From: Aliiroseovarius sediminilitoris
GTDB taxonomy: Bacteria > Pseudomonadota > Alphaproteobacteria > Rhodobacterales > Rhodobacteraceae
NCBI RefSeq assembly: GCF_900109955.1
Contig: NZ_FOJB01000001.1
Location: 1,240,001 to 1,304,000, forward strand
DNA length: 64,000 nucleotides
Reading direction: 5' to 3'
Shown here: piece by piece, positions 23,618 to 32,844 of the stretch
Numbering within the stretch: the first letter of the stretch is position 1
Layout of the letters: each line of letters begins with the position of its first letter
Program-made: the position numbers and the translations under genes
Notes under the pieces: model-generated
What the model was told of the DNA's origin: nothing
The model's database searches: none
Seen by the model: the letters and a program-made list of their open reading frames with translations, nothing else

Positions 23618-25588
23618 ATGATTGCAGAGCTCGGACATTTTGCGCTGATCCTGGCGCTGGGCGTGGCGGTTGTGCAGATGATCGTTCCACTGATTGGAGC
23701 ACATTATGACTGGCGTGGCTGGATGGAACTGGCAGTGCCGGCGGCAACGATCCAATTCCTTCTGATCCTTGCCTCGTTTCTGGCATTGACCTATGCGTTT
23801 GTGACGTCGGACTTTTCGGTTCGACTGGTCACGCTGAACTCGCATTCAGCCAAGCCAATGCTTTACAAGGTGTCGGGCGTTTGGGGCAATCACGAAGGCT
23901 CGGTTCTGCTTTGGGTGTTAATCCTGTCGCTGTTTGGTGCCACGGCCGCGTGGTTCGGTGGAAATCTGCCGCAGCGGCTGAAGGCGCGAGTGCTGGCGGT
24001 GCAAAGCTCGATCGCAGTGGCCTTTTTGGGCTTTGTTCTGTTCACATCGAACCCGTTTCTGCGCATCGAGCAGCCGCCCTTTGACGGTCGCGACCTGAAC
24101 CCGCTTTTGCAAGACCCCGGTTTGGCTCTGCACCCACCTTTTCTTTACCTGGGTTATGTCGGACTTTCGATGGCGTTTTCTTTCGCCGTCGCTGCCTTGA
24201 TCGAAGGGCGGGTTGACGCGGCATGGGCGCGCTGGGTCCGTCCGTGGACACTGGCCGCCTGGGTATTTCTGACAATCGGAATTGCCGTGGGCAGTTGGTG
24301 GGCTTATTACGAACTTGGTTGGGGTGGCTTCTGGTTCTGGGACCCGGTCGAAAATGCGTCATTCATGCCATGGCTATTTGCCGCCGCCTTGCTGCATTCG
24401 GCCATCGTTGTCGAAAAACGCGAGAGTCTGAAAAGCTGGACAATCCTGCTGGCGATCTTGGCCTTTGGGTTCTCGCTGATCGGGACATTTATTGTGCGGT
24501 CTGGTGTGCTTACTTCGGTGCACGCGTTCGCTTCTGATCCGAAACGCGGTGTCTTCATCCTGATGATTCTGGCCGTCTTCACGGGCGGTGCGCTTACGCT
24601 GTTCGCAGCACGTGCCAGCACGATGGAGGCGCGGGGAGTCTTTGGCTTTGTTAGTCGTGAAAGCGCCTTGATTGTGAATAACATCTTGTTGGCGGTGTCC
24701 TCTTTCGTTGTGTTTGTTGGGACCATCTGGCCACTGATTGGCGAGATTCTTGATCGCAAGATATCAGTCGGAGCACCGTTCTTTGAGGCGGCGTTTACCC
24801 CGTTTATGGTGGCGTTGGCGCTGATCCTGCCAGTTGGAGCGATGCTGCCGTGGAAACGGGCGAAACTTGGACGCGTGACCAAACAACTTGTGCCTGCCTT
24901 TGTCCTGGCTTTGGCGGTTGGGGCGTTGGTCTGGGCGATGCAAACTGGCAAAACAGCATTGGGGCCCATTGGTATGTTCCTGGGCACCTGGCTGATTGCC
25001 GGATCATTGGTTGATATCGCCAGTCGCACGGGGCGCGGCGCGGTGTCGACCCGGCTGTCGCGACTGACACGTCTGCCGCGTTCGGACTGGGGCAAACTTG
25101 CCGCACATGCCGGTTTCGGGATCACCGTGATGGGCATTTCAGGTCTAATGGCCTGGAGCGTCGAGGACATCCGCGTTGCCGAGATTGGCAAGAGCTTCCC
25201 TGTCTCAGATTATGAAATCACCTTGGTCGATGTCACGCAGGAGCAGGGGCCGAATTATCTCTCGACCAAGGCCGAGATGCTCGTCACTGAAAACGGGCGC
25301 GAGATCACGACGCTTTACCCGGAAAAACGCGTCTATCCCGTTCAGGCCATACCGACGACGGAAGCCGCTATTTCAAACGGCTTCTGGCGGGATATCTATC
25401 TGGTGATTGGAGATCCGCAAGAGGGTGGTGCCTGGGCTGTTCGGACGTTCATCAAGCCTTTTACAAACTGGATCTGGATGGGCACGATGATGATGGCACT
25501 TGGTGGGGTGCTAAGCCTGACAGACCGTCGTTTCCGCGTTGCCGCAGGCGCGACCAAGTCACGTATACCGGGAGTGCCCGCCGAATGA
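23618..25588 (+). CDS. ccmF: heme lyase subunit CcmF
   Basis: CcmF joins heme from CcmE to the CxxCH of apocytochromes c at the periplasmic face of the inner membrane. The 656-residue protein has many transmembrane helices and the tryptophan-rich heme-handling signature WWAYYELGWGGFWFWDPVEN (about residues 228-247), plus conserved NHEGSVLLWV and periplasmic His. The ATG at 23618 gives MIAELGHFALILAL as in relatives; an ATG four codons earlier is possible. The stop overlaps the ccmH start as ATGA, so the two are coupled. Confidence 0.95.
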   Translation: MIAELGHFALILALGVAVVQMIVPLIGAHYDWRGWMELAVPAATIQFLLILASFLALTYAFVTSDFSVRLVTLNSHSAKPMLYKVSGVWGNHEGSVLLWVLILSLFGATAAWFGGNLPQRLKARVLAVQSSIAVAFLGFVLFTSNPFLRIEQPPFDGRDLNPLLQDPGLALHPPFLYLGYVGLSMAFSFAVAALIEGRVDAAWARWVRPWTLAAWVFLTIGIAVGSWWAYYELGWGGFWFWDPVENASFMPWLFAAALLHSAIVVEKRESLKSWTILLAILAFGFSLIGTFIVRSGVLTSVHAFASDPKRGVFILMILAVFTGGALTLFAARASTMEARGVFGFVSRESALIVNNILLAVSSFVVFVGTIWPLIGEILDRKISVGAPFFEAAFTPFMVALALILPVGAMLPWKRAKLGRVTKQLVPAFVLALAVGALVWAMQTGKTALGPIGMFLGTWLIAGSLVDIASRTGRGAVSTRLSRLTRLPRSDWGKLAAHAGFGITVMGISGLMAWSVEDIRVAEIGKSFPVSDYEITLVDVTQEQGPNYLSTKAEMLVTENGREITTLYPEKRVYPVQAIPTTEAAISNGFWRDIYLVIGDPQEGGAWAVRTFIKPFTNWIWMGTMMMALGGVLSLTDRRFRVAAGATKSRIPGVPAE

Positions 25589-26049
25589 TACGGGCAGCAC
25601 TTTCTGTGTTTCTTGCGTTTGCGGTGCTGGGTTCACCGGCGCTTGCTGTCAATCCTGACGAAGTGCTGAGCGATCCAGTGCTTGAACAACGTGCCCGCGA
25701 CATTTCTGCGGAGCTTCGATGCGTGGTGTGCCGAGGCGAGAATATTGACGAAAGCAATGCTGCGATCGCGCGGGATTTGCGCCTTCTTGTGCGTGAACGT
25801 CTTGTCGAAGGTGACAGCAACGAAGAAGTGGTGGATTTCATCGTCGAACGCTATGGCGAATACGTTCTGTTGAAGCCGAATACCACAGGCGCAAATATCA
25901 TCCTGTGGGCCGCTAGTCCCGTCCTGTTCATCGTTGCCCTGATCTCCGGCACCGTCTATTTGCGCCGCCGCTCGCAAGCCCGTGAAGGCGCTGTGGCCCT
26001 GTCAGCGGATGAAGAGGCGCGCTTGAAGGAACTTCTGAAGGACGGCTGA
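25585..26049 (+). CDS. ccmH: cytochrome c maturation thiol protein CcmH (CycL)
   Basis: CcmH keeps the apocytochrome CxxCH thiols reduced for heme attachment. The 154-residue protein has a cleavable signal (residues 1-21, ending ALA), the redox motif LRCVVCRGENIDES (Cys at about 46 and 49), a second membrane helix (about 108-127, ILWAASPVLFIVALISGTVYL), and a short cytoplasmic tail. This is the short CcmH; the CcmI-type TPR domain is not fused here nor present downstream. Starts inside the ccmF stop. Confidence 0.94.
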   Translation: MIRAALSVFLAFAVLGSPALAVNPDEVLSDPVLEQRARDISAELRCVVCRGENIDESNAAIARDLRLLVRERLVEGDSNEEVVDFIVERYGEYVLLKPNTTGANIILWAASPVLFIVALISGTVYLRRRSQAREGAVALSADEEARLKELLKDG

Positions 26050-26125
26050 TCGTTTCTTACCCAATTGTTTGACCCGGTGATTAGTTTGGTGTTTTTACTC
26101 GAATAACGGTGCGTTCACCTTTACC

Positions 26126-26139
26126 TGACCGATTGGTCA
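26126..26139. promoter_or_regulatory. palindromic operator before the PaaG-like gene
   Basis: TGACC-GATT-GGTCA, five-base perfect arms, 33 bases before the ATG at 26172. Placing and shape fit a TetR-type repressor site, as is common for acyl-CoA catabolism genes. The regulator is not in this window. Confidence 0.45.
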
Positions 26140-26171
26140 AGTAATCTACCCGAAATTTGCGGGAGGACCGA

Positions 26172-26948
26172 ATGAACTACGAAACGATCACGCTGGACAT
26201 GACTGATGGTTTGGCAGTGCTGACCCTGAACCGCGCCGATGTGATGAATGCGCTGAACACGCAGATGCGGGCCGAAATCACCCATGCGGTGAAAGACGCC
26301 GGTCAGACGGCGCGGGCGCTTGTCATCACCGGGGCAGGTCGGGCATTTTGCTCGGGTCAGGATCTGGGCGACCGGGCAAACGCGGCCCATGTCGATCTGG
26401 AACGCACCTTACGTGATGAATACGAACCGCTGTTGGATGCGATTTACAACTGCCCGATCCCGACCATCTCGGCGGTGAATGGGGCGGCCGCCGGGGCGGG
26501 GGCGAATATCGCCTTGGCCGCGGATGTGGTCATCGCCGCTGAAAGCGCGTTTTTCATGCAGGCTTTTTCCCGCATCGGCCTGATCCCCGATGCCGGTGGC
26601 ACCTATTGGATGCCGCGCCAGATGGGGTTCGCCAAAGCGATGGGGGCGGCGCTGTTTGCCGAAAAAATGCCTGCCCGTGAAGCCGCTGATCTGGGTTTGA
26701 TCTGGGAATGCGTGACCGATGATGACTTCGCCGCCACTTGGCGAAAGCGTGGCGGGCATCTGGCGAAAGGGCCGACGCTGTCCTATCGCAACATCAAGAA
26801 AGCCTTGCGTGCCTCGATGAGCAATACGCTGGACGAGCAACTGGCGCTTGAGGCGAAATTGCAGGGCGAATGCGGCAACTCGCGCGACTTCAAAGAGGGC
26901 GTGCTGGCGTTTCTGGAAAAGCGCAGCCCAAACTACGAAGGGCGCTAG
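26172..26948 (+). CDS. enoyl-CoA hydratase/isomerase family protein, PaaG-like
   Basis: A 258-residue crotonase-fold enzyme with GAGRAFCSGQDL (about residues 57-68) and NGAAAGAGANIALAADVV (about 103-120) that form the oxyanion hole, and SRIGLIPDAGGTYWMPRQ (about 137-154). This last stretch is typical of PaaG (1,2-epoxyphenylacetyl-CoA isomerase of phenylacetate breakdown), but the same frame serves other hydratases, so the substrate is not settled. GGGAGG lies ahead of the ATG at 26172. The gene stands alone with its own candidate operator; no other paa genes are present. Confidence 0.85.
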   Translation: MNYETITLDMTDGLAVLTLNRADVMNALNTQMRAEITHAVKDAGQTARALVITGAGRAFCSGQDLGDRANAAHVDLERTLRDEYEPLLDAIYNCPIPTISAVNGAAAGAGANIALAADVVIAAESAFFMQAFSRIGLIPDAGGTYWMPRQMGFAKAMGAALFAEKMPAREAADLGLIWECVTDDDFAATWRKRGGHLAKGPTLSYRNIKKALRASMSNTLDEQLALEAKLQGECGNSRDFKEGVLAFLEKRSPNYEGR

Positions 26949-26968
26949 GATCGCGACAACGACCTGCG

Positions 26969-26982
26969 CCCCTTTCGAGGGG
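26969..26982. terminator. hairpin between convergent genes
   Basis: CCCCT-TTCG-AGGGG, a five-base stem on a stable TTCG loop, between the PaaG-like stop and the alternative oxidase stop. No T-run, so termination is uncertain. Confidence 0.4.
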
Positions 26983-26990
26983 GGTAGGGG

Positions 26991-27644
26991 TCAATCATGC
27001 GCCTGGTCAGCGATCTGGTTGGCAAACTCGTGGTTCGTATCGCGATGGATGGCCTCATCCGCGCGGATGACCAGAACCACCTCGCGCAGGCGGGCATCTG
27101 CGGGTAGATTCCAATATTCCAGCGCAACCGTTGGCGCAGGCACGTTGTCCACCTGACCCGCGTCAATCTGTTCCAGATATTGCGTGTAGCTGATGACGGC
27201 TTCTTCTTCCAGATACCCGACAACGCGATGTGCGATGCGCGGTGCGAAAAGGTAGAGAAAGAAGTAGAAATTATAAAACACGGCCTGTGTCATCATGATG
27301 ACAAATCGTTCGAATCGCGTCGGTTTTGCGATCTCGATGAAGGTCATCAGGTGCATCCGTTCGTTTTCCGCTTCGTCCAGAAGCTCGCGGATCCAGCCCT
27401 GGTCGTCGCGGATATGCCGAATGGCTTTCAGGTGCTGAAGCAGGCCACCCACCATGCCGGGCACGGCGGCGACTGTTTCAAGGACGACCGCGCGGTGCCC
27501 ATAGCGGCCCGCGAAAAAACCGTCGGCAAAGACACGAAGGAACTTGACGAAACCCAAGGCGAACCGGTCACGGAAATCCTGCGGTTCGTGATGTGTCTGC
27601 TGGAAATCGACCGTCGCTGTATCCAGATCCGAGGCCTGTTTCAT
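26991..27644 (-). CDS. aox: alternative oxidase (diiron ubiquinol oxidase)
   Basis: AOX oxidises ubiquinol and reduces oxygen to water without pumping protons, giving a cyanide- and nitric-oxide-tolerant branch. The 217-residue protein has all diiron ligands in the known motifs: E56 in LETVAAVPGM, E95 and H98 in NERMHL, a Glu in LEEEA (146-148), and E197 with H200 in RADEAIH. The Tyr of ISYTQYLEQID, important in catalysis, is present. Two hydrophobic stretches (about 116-135 and the LLQHL region) fit its monotopic membrane binding. AGGGG stands ahead of the ATG. No FNR-type site was seen in the 160 bases upstream. It is a single gene between gltA and the PaaG-like gene. Confidence 0.92.
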   Translation of the reverse strand: MKQASDLDTATVDFQQTHHEPQDFRDRFALGFVKFLRVFADGFFAGRYGHRAVVLETVAAVPGMVGGLLQHLKAIRHIRDDQGWIRELLDEAENERMHLMTFIEIAKPTRFERFVIMMTQAVFYNFYFFLYLFAPRIAHRVVGYLEEEAVISYTQYLEQIDAGQVDNVPAPTVALEYWNLPADARLREVVLVIRADEAIHRDTNHEFANQIADQAHD

Positions 27645-27761
27645 GATACCCCTTTCTGCGGAGGCCCGAACCAGACATTAAGGCCTGGAAGATCGGTCCT
27701 GCGCCTTGCTGACAGCCGGTGACGACACCGGCATTCACCTTCAAGTTCACAGATAGGGTGT

Positions 27762-27792
27762 GCAGGCCGCGGTTTTAAGGGCCGCGGCCTGC
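27762..27792 (-). terminator. large hairpin after gltA
   Basis: GCAGGCCGCGG (27762-27772) pairs with CCGCGGCCTGC (27782-27792), an 11-base perfect stem over nine bases. It starts 17 bases past the gltA stop. There is no T-run, so it may be a transcript-end stabiliser rather than an intrinsic terminator. Confidence 0.55.
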
Positions 27793-27808
27793 GTCATTTC
27801 ATACCGCC

Positions 27809-29104
27809 TTAGCGTTTTGATACGTCGACATAGTCGCGCGTGGTCGCACCAAGATACAACTGGCGCGGACGGCCGATTTTCTGGTTTGGATCGCCCAGCA
27901 TCTCTTTCCACTGCGAAATCCAGCCAACGGTGCGCGACAGCGCGAAGATCGGCGTGAACATCGAAGTCGGGAAGCCCATCGCCTCAAGAATGATGCCGGA
28001 ATAGAAATCGACGTTGGGATAAAGCTTCTTCTCAACGAAATATGGATCTTCAAGCGCGATGCGCTCCAGTTCCTTGGCGACCTTGAGCGTCTCGTTATCC
28101 TCGATGCCCAGAAGACCCAGCACCTCGTCAGCGCTTTCTTTCATGACTTTCGCGCGCGGGTCGAAGTTCTTGTAAACGCGGTGGCCAAAGCCCATCAGGC
28201 GGAATGGGTCGTTTTTGTCCTTGGCGCGGGCAACGTATTCGGGGATGCGGTCCACCGTGCCGATTTCGCGAAGCATTTCAAGGCAGGCCTGGTTGGCGCC
28301 ACCATGTGCAGGCCCCCAAAGGCAAGCGATGCCAGCGGCGATACAGGCGAACGGGTTGGCACCCGACGACCCCGCCAGACGCACGGTCGAAGTCGACGCG
28401 TTCTGTTCGTGATCGGCATGCAGTGTGAAGATGCGGTCCATCGCTTTCGACAGGATCGGGTTCACCTCGTATTCCTCGCACGGGACTGCAAAACACATGC
28501 GCAGGAAGTTCGAGGCATAATCCAGATCGTTCTTCGGATAGACGAAGGGCTGACCGACCGAGTATTTGAACGCCATGGCGCAGATTGTGGGCAGCTTGGC
28601 GATCATGCGGATCGCGGCAACTTCACGCTGCCACGGGTCATTCACATCGGTCGAGTCGTGATAGAAGGCAGACATCGCGCCCACCACGCCGGTGATGATC
28701 GCCATCGGGTGCGCGTCACGGCGGAAACCCGAGAAGAACTTGATCATCTGCTCGTGCACCATCGTGTGGTTGGTCACGCGGCTTTCGAAGTCGATTTGTT
28801 CGGCTTCGGTCGGCAACTCACCGTATAGCAATAGATAACACACTTCGAGGTAATGCGATTTCTCGGCCAGTTGGTCGATGGGATAACCGCGATACAACAG
28901 CTCGCCCTTGTCGCCGTCGATGAAGGTGATGGTCGAATCGCAGCTTGCCGTCGAGGTGAAGCCCGGATCGTAGGTGAACACATCGCCTTTGGCATAGAGT
29001 TTTCGAATGTCGATCACGTCGGGCCCTGCCGTGGGCGAATATATCGGCAGATCCAGCTCTTTGTCACCAAAGATGAGCTTTGCAGTTCCGGTTGGTTTGG
29101 CCAT
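27809..29104 (-). CDS. gltA: citrate synthase, hexameric type II
   Basis: Condenses acetyl-CoA with oxaloacetate to open the TCA cycle. The 431-residue protein carries the N-terminal beta domain of the Gram-negative NADH-sensitive type, [17 protein letters not shown] and [15 protein letters not shown] (catalytic His of the PAHGGA motif), and [14 protein letters not shown] (second catalytic His), with the catalytic Asp in [14 protein letters not shown] stands eight bases before the ATG at 29104. gltX lies 68 bases upstream on the same strand, an arrangement usual in this order. Confidence 0.97.
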   Translation of the reverse strand: MAKPTGTAKLIFGDKELDLPIYSPTAGPDVIDIRKLYAKGDVFTYDPGFTSTASCDSTITFIDGDKGELLYRGYPIDQLAEKSHYLEVCYLLLYGELPTEAEQIDFESRVTNHTMVHEQMIKFFSGFRRDAHPMAIITGVVGAMSAFYHDSTDVNDPWQREVAAIRMIAKLPTICAMAFKYSVGQPFVYPKNDLDYASNFLRMCFAVPCEEYEVNPILSKAMDRIFTLHADHEQNASTSTVRLAGSSGANPFACIAAGIACLWGPAHGGANQACLEMLREIGTVDRIPEYVARAKDKNDPFRLMGFGHRVYKNFDPRAKVMKESADEVLGLLGIEDNETLKVAKELERIALEDPYFVEKKLYPNVDFYSGIILEAMGFPTSMFTPIFALSRTVGWISQWKEMLGDPNQKIGRPRQLYLGATTRDYVDVSKR

Positions 29105-29172
29105 CTTGTCTATCCCTTCGTGTTCGAATCTTACCGCGCCGACCCCGGACGGATCGGTCGCGTTTGCTTATT

Positions 29173-30576
29173 CTATTCGCTTGCGTCCTCAAGGCGCGCA
29201 ACAGATTCTTCGCGTCCTAGAACAAGCATCATATCGAAAACGCTGGGGGTCACGGCGCGACCGGCAAGGGCTGCGCGCAACGGTGCAGCCAGTTTGCCAA
29301 ATTTGGTCCCGTGAGCTTCTGCAAGCCCGTTCAGGATCCCTTCCAGCGTGTTGCGGTCCCAGCTAGCATTTTGCAGCTGCGGCGTCAATTCTTTCAGTAT
29401 ACCACGGGATACTTCATCTAGGGACTCTGCCGCTTTCCCGTCCTGCTCAATGGGGCGAGTGGCAGTTGCAAATCTCGCTTTTTCAAGGAGTTGAGGGAAT
29501 GTCTTCGCGCTCGTTTTTAGCACGTACATTGCATCTGTCAAAAGTTGACGTTGCTGCGGCTGCAAAGGGATTTGCCCCGTTGCGGCTAAAAAAGCCTCAA
29601 GCTCGGCCATCACCTCGGCATCGTTCATCGCAGCAAGATGTTGCCCCGATAGATTGTCCAACTTCTTGAAGTCGAACCGCGCCGGGCTTTTGCCGATTCC
29701 CGTCAGGTCGAACCACTCCAATGCCTGCGCATCTGTGAAGTATTCGTCATCCCCGTGGCTCCATCCCAGACGCGCCAGATAGTTGCGCATTGCGCGGGGG
29801 GGGTAGCCCATCGCCTGATATTCCTCGACCCCCAGCGCGCCGTGACGTTTGGACAGCTTTTTGCCGTCGGGACCATGGATCAGCGGAATATGCGCCCAGA
29901 CCGGCACGTCCCACCCCATGGCCTGATAGACAAGTTGCTGGCGTGCGGCATTGTTCAGGTGATCATCCCCCCGAATGGCATGGGTCACACCCATGTCGTG
30001 ATCGTCGACAACAACGGCCAGCATGTAGGTGGGCGTGCCATCGGATCGAAGGCAAATCATGTCGTCCAGTTGATCATTGCGGATCGTGACATCACCCTGC
30101 ACCTGATCGCGGATCACCGTCGCACCGTCGCGCGGTGCTTTCAGGCGGATCACATAGGGCGCGTCCGGATGGGACGCGGGATCGGCATCGCGCCACGGCG
30201 ATTGATACAATGTCGATTTTCCGTCGGCGCGGGCAGCATCGCGGAAGGCCTGAATTTCGTCCTGCGTGGCAAAGCACTTATACGCATGGCCGTTCGCCAG
30301 CATCTCGTGCGCCACTTCGGCGTGGCGGTCGGCGCGGTCGAATTGGCTGATCACCTCGCCGTCGTGATCCAGACCCAGCCATGCCAAACCCTTCAGGATC
30401 GCCGCGGTCGCTTCGGGGGTGGAGCGCGCGCGGTCTGTATCCTCGATCCTCAGCAGGAATTTCCCACCACGGCCACGGGCATAAAGCCAGTTGAACAGGG
30501 CAGTGCGGGCACCCCCGATATGTAGATATCCGGTGGGCGAGGGGGCGAAACGGGTGACGATCTGGTCGGTGGTCAT
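29173..30576 (-). CDS. gltX: glutamyl-tRNA synthetase
   Basis: Class I synthetase charging tRNA-Glu. The 467-residue protein has the HIGH-type motif [14 protein letters not shown] (about residues 17-30), the KMSKS-type [10 protein letters not shown] (about 240-249), and the C-terminal anticodon-binding region. Alphaproteobacteria often carry two GltX genes; only one is here, so a second copy elsewhere (possibly a glutamyl-tRNA-Gln enzyme) cannot be excluded. The last third of the gene (about 29200-29620) is noticeably AT-richer than the rest. The start at 30576 gives [19 protein letters not shown]. Confidence 0.95.
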   Translation of the reverse strand: MTTDQIVTRFAPSPTGYLHIGGARTALFNWLYARGRGGKFLLRIEDTDRARSTPEATAAILKGLAWLGLDHDGEVISQFDRADRHAEVAHEMLANGHAYKCFATQDEIQAFRDAARADGKSTLYQSPWRDADPASHPDAPYVIRLKAPRDGATVIRDQVQGDVTIRNDQLDDMICLRSDGTPTYMLAVVVDDHDMGVTHAIRGDDHLNNAARQQLVYQAMGWDVPVWAHIPLIHGPDGKKLSKRHGALGVEEYQAMGYPPRAMRNYLARLGWSHGDDEYFTDAQALEWFDLTGIGKSPARFDFKKLDNLSGQHLAAMNDAEVMAELEAFLAATGQIPLQPQQRQLLTDAMYVLKTSAKTFPQLLEKARFATATRPIEQDGKAAESLDEVSRGILKELTPQLQNASWDRNTLEGILNGLAEAHGTKFGKLAAPLRAALAGRAVTPSVFDMMLVLGREESVARLEDASE

Positions 30577-30685
30577 GTGACGTTAACCTTTTGGAAACCA
30601 TGCTGGCGTTACTCAGGTGTCAACGCGTTTGGTGCGCGATGAACCGTGGGCCTGGGGGCGAGGGGTCGATGACACCGCTCGGCTC

Positions 30686-30705
30686 AAGCCTGTCCCGACA
30701 GGCTT
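30686..30705. repeat. inverted repeat before comEC
   Basis: AAGCCTGTC (30686-30694) and GACAGGCTT (30697-30705), nine-base perfect arms two bases apart, in the 156-base gap between the divergent gltX and comEC starts. It could be an operator or a leader hairpin. Confidence 0.5.
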
Positions 30706-30732
30706 TACGCAAAAGGGAGGCCGTGAACAAGG

Positions 30733-32784
30733 GTGCTGGTCCATAAGTTCCTGATCCGGATCGAAGAAGAGCGGGGGCGCTTGCTGCACTGGGCACCGCT
30801 GTTCATGGGATCGGGCATTGGCCTATATTTCGGGCTGATGACCGAACCGACGGTGCCGGTCTATGTCGGACTGACCGCGTTGATTGTGATCTGCGCCGTG
30901 ATCGCCCGGATCTGGCCGTGGGGGATCGGACCTCTGGCCACCGCCATCGGGTTGATGGCATTCGGCGTCAGTCTTGCGGGTGCGCGGGCGCATTACGTGG
31001 CCGAACCGGTGCTGGGTTTCCGCTACTACGGCCCTGTTGAGGGTCGCATCGTGAACATCGACCGATCGCAGTCTGATGCGGTGCGTCTGACGCTGGATCA
31101 GGTGCGGTTGGATGATGTCAGCCCGGCCAGCCGCGCGACCATGGTGCGCGTCTCTCTGCACGGGGATCAGCGTTTTCTCGACCCCGCCATTGGCCAGCGC
31201 ATCGCATTGACCGCACATCTGTCCGGCCCCAACGGCCCTGTCGAACCCGGTGGCTTCGATTTTCAACGCATGGCGTGGTTTCGCGGCATCGGGGCGGTCG
31301 GCTATACTCGCGTTCCTGCACTTTTGCTCAGCCCACCCGAGCCGGGGGTCAACCTTGCGGTCTCGCGTATGCGGCAGGCAATCTCGGCCTGGGTGCGGGG
31401 CGTTTTGCCGGGGGAAACCGGTGCTTTTGCCGCCGCGATCACAACCGGCGACCGATCCGCCATGGGGCGACCGACGATCGAGGCGCTGCGGGCGTCGAAC
31501 CTTGCCCACCTGCTGGCGATCTCGGGACTGCATATGGGACTGCTCACCGGGTTCATCTTTCAGGCGACGCGTATGCTTCTGAGCTTGTGGCAGGGCGTGG
31601 CCCTGCGGTTTCCGATCAAGAAACTGGCCGCCTGTGTGGCAATCCTGTCTGGCGGATTCTATCTGGCCCTGTCGGGCGGTAATATCGCAACGGAACGCGC
31701 ATTCATCATGGTCGCGACCATGTTCGTCGCCATCCTGTTCGACCGCCGCGCCCTTTCGCTGCGCGCCGTGGCAATGGCGGCAATCATCGTCATGACCCTG
31801 CATCCCGAGGCCCTGGCAGAACCCGGTTTTCAGATGTCTTTTGCCGCCACAACCGCACTGGTGGCGGTGTTTGGCTGGCTCAGGGACAGAACGCGGGATG
31901 ACCGTGCGTGGCGGGCCCCCAAATGGGCCCGTCCGGCGCTTGCGGTGGTGATTTCGTCCTTTGTGGCGGGGCTGGCAACTGCGCCTTTTGGGGCCGCACA
32001 TTTCAACCAGGTCAGCCATTTCGGCCTGTTGGCCAATCTTCTGTCGGTGCCGGTCATGGGCGCGTTGATTATGCCGTTGGCGGTGCTGGCGGCACTGTTG
32101 TCGCCCATCGGGCTGGGATGGTTGCCGCTGAAACTGATGGGGCCAGCGATTGACTGGATCATCGGCGTTGCGCGGTTCGTGTCCTCGCTGGATGGGGCAA
32201 CCGGGCAAATCCCTGCTCCGCCGGACGCGGTGCTGCCGCTGGTCGCTGTGGGAGGTATCTTTGCCACGCTGTTGAAGTCACGCGCGCGGTGGGTGTCACT
32301 TGTGCCGTTCGCCATCGCCACGCTGCTGTGGTCACAGGTTACGCGCCCCCCGGTTCTGATCAGCGCCACGGGCGGGCTGGTTGGGGTGATGACCAAGGAC
32401 GGGCGCGCCTTGTCAAAGCCGCGTGGTGAAAGCTTCGCCGCGCTGTCCTGGTTGGAGAATGACGGCGATCCGGCAGATCAGGAAACAGCCTTCGCCCGCA
32501 CCGGGTTCACCGGCGCCAAGGGAAAGATGCGCGCCGCGTTGGCAGGCGCAACGCTGATCCACCTGACCGGGCGCGGCGCCGGGGATCGCGTGACCGATGC
32601 CTGTGCCTCGGCCGATCTGGTGGTGCTGTCCGGAAAAGTGACCATACCCGCCCCGCCGGGTTGTGTATTGCTGGACCGTGCCGGCCTGGCCAAGACGGGC
32701 GCGGTCGCGTTGTGGCCAGATACCGGGCGGTTCATTGTCGAAACTGCCCGCGCAAAATCCGGCGACCGGCTATGGACCCGCTGA
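30733..32784 (+). CDS. comEC: ComEC/Rec2-family DNA-uptake channel protein
   Basis: ComEC forms the inner-membrane channel for single-stranded DNA in natural transformation. The 683-residue protein has an N-terminal membrane pair, a DUF4131-like soluble region (about 95-200), and the competence core with TGDRSAMGRPTIEALRASNLAHLLAISGLHMGLLTG (split across about 236-271) and repeated helices to about residue 530. The C-terminal region holds a short soluble stretch without the HxHxDH motif of the metallo-beta-lactamase domain found in longer ComEC proteins. The GTG at 30733 is forced by a stop just upstream in frame; GGGAGG lies 12 bases ahead. Confidence 0.88.
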   Translation: MLVHKFLIRIEEERGRLLHWAPLFMGSGIGLYFGLMTEPTVPVYVGLTALIVICAVIARIWPWGIGPLATAIGLMAFGVSLAGARAHYVAEPVLGFRYYGPVEGRIVNIDRSQSDAVRLTLDQVRLDDVSPASRATMVRVSLHGDQRFLDPAIGQRIALTAHLSGPNGPVEPGGFDFQRMAWFRGIGAVGYTRVPALLLSPPEPGVNLAVSRMRQAISAWVRGVLPGETGAFAAAITTGDRSAMGRPTIEALRASNLAHLLAISGLHMGLLTGFIFQATRMLLSLWQGVALRFPIKKLAACVAILSGGFYLALSGGNIATERAFIMVATMFVAILFDRRALSLRAVAMAAIIVMTLHPEALAEPGFQMSFAATTALVAVFGWLRDRTRDDRAWRAPKWARPALAVVISSFVAGLATAPFGAAHFNQVSHFGLLANLLSVPVMGALIMPLAVLAALLSPIGLGWLPLKLMGPAIDWIIGVARFVSSLDGATGQIPAPPDAVLPLVAVGGIFATLLKSRARWVSLVPFAIATLLWSQVTRPPVLISATGGLVGVMTKDGRALSKPRGESFAALSWLENDGDPADQETAFARTGFTGAKGKMRAALAGATLIHLTGRGAGDRVTDACASADLVVLSGKVTIPAPPGCVLLDRAGLAKTGAVALWPDTGRFIVETARAKSGDRLWTR

Positions 32785-32844
32785 CACGCAAGCGTGTTGC
32801 CCGCCACGCCCAAAGGCCCTAGCTTTCCTGCAAAGGAGCAGGAA

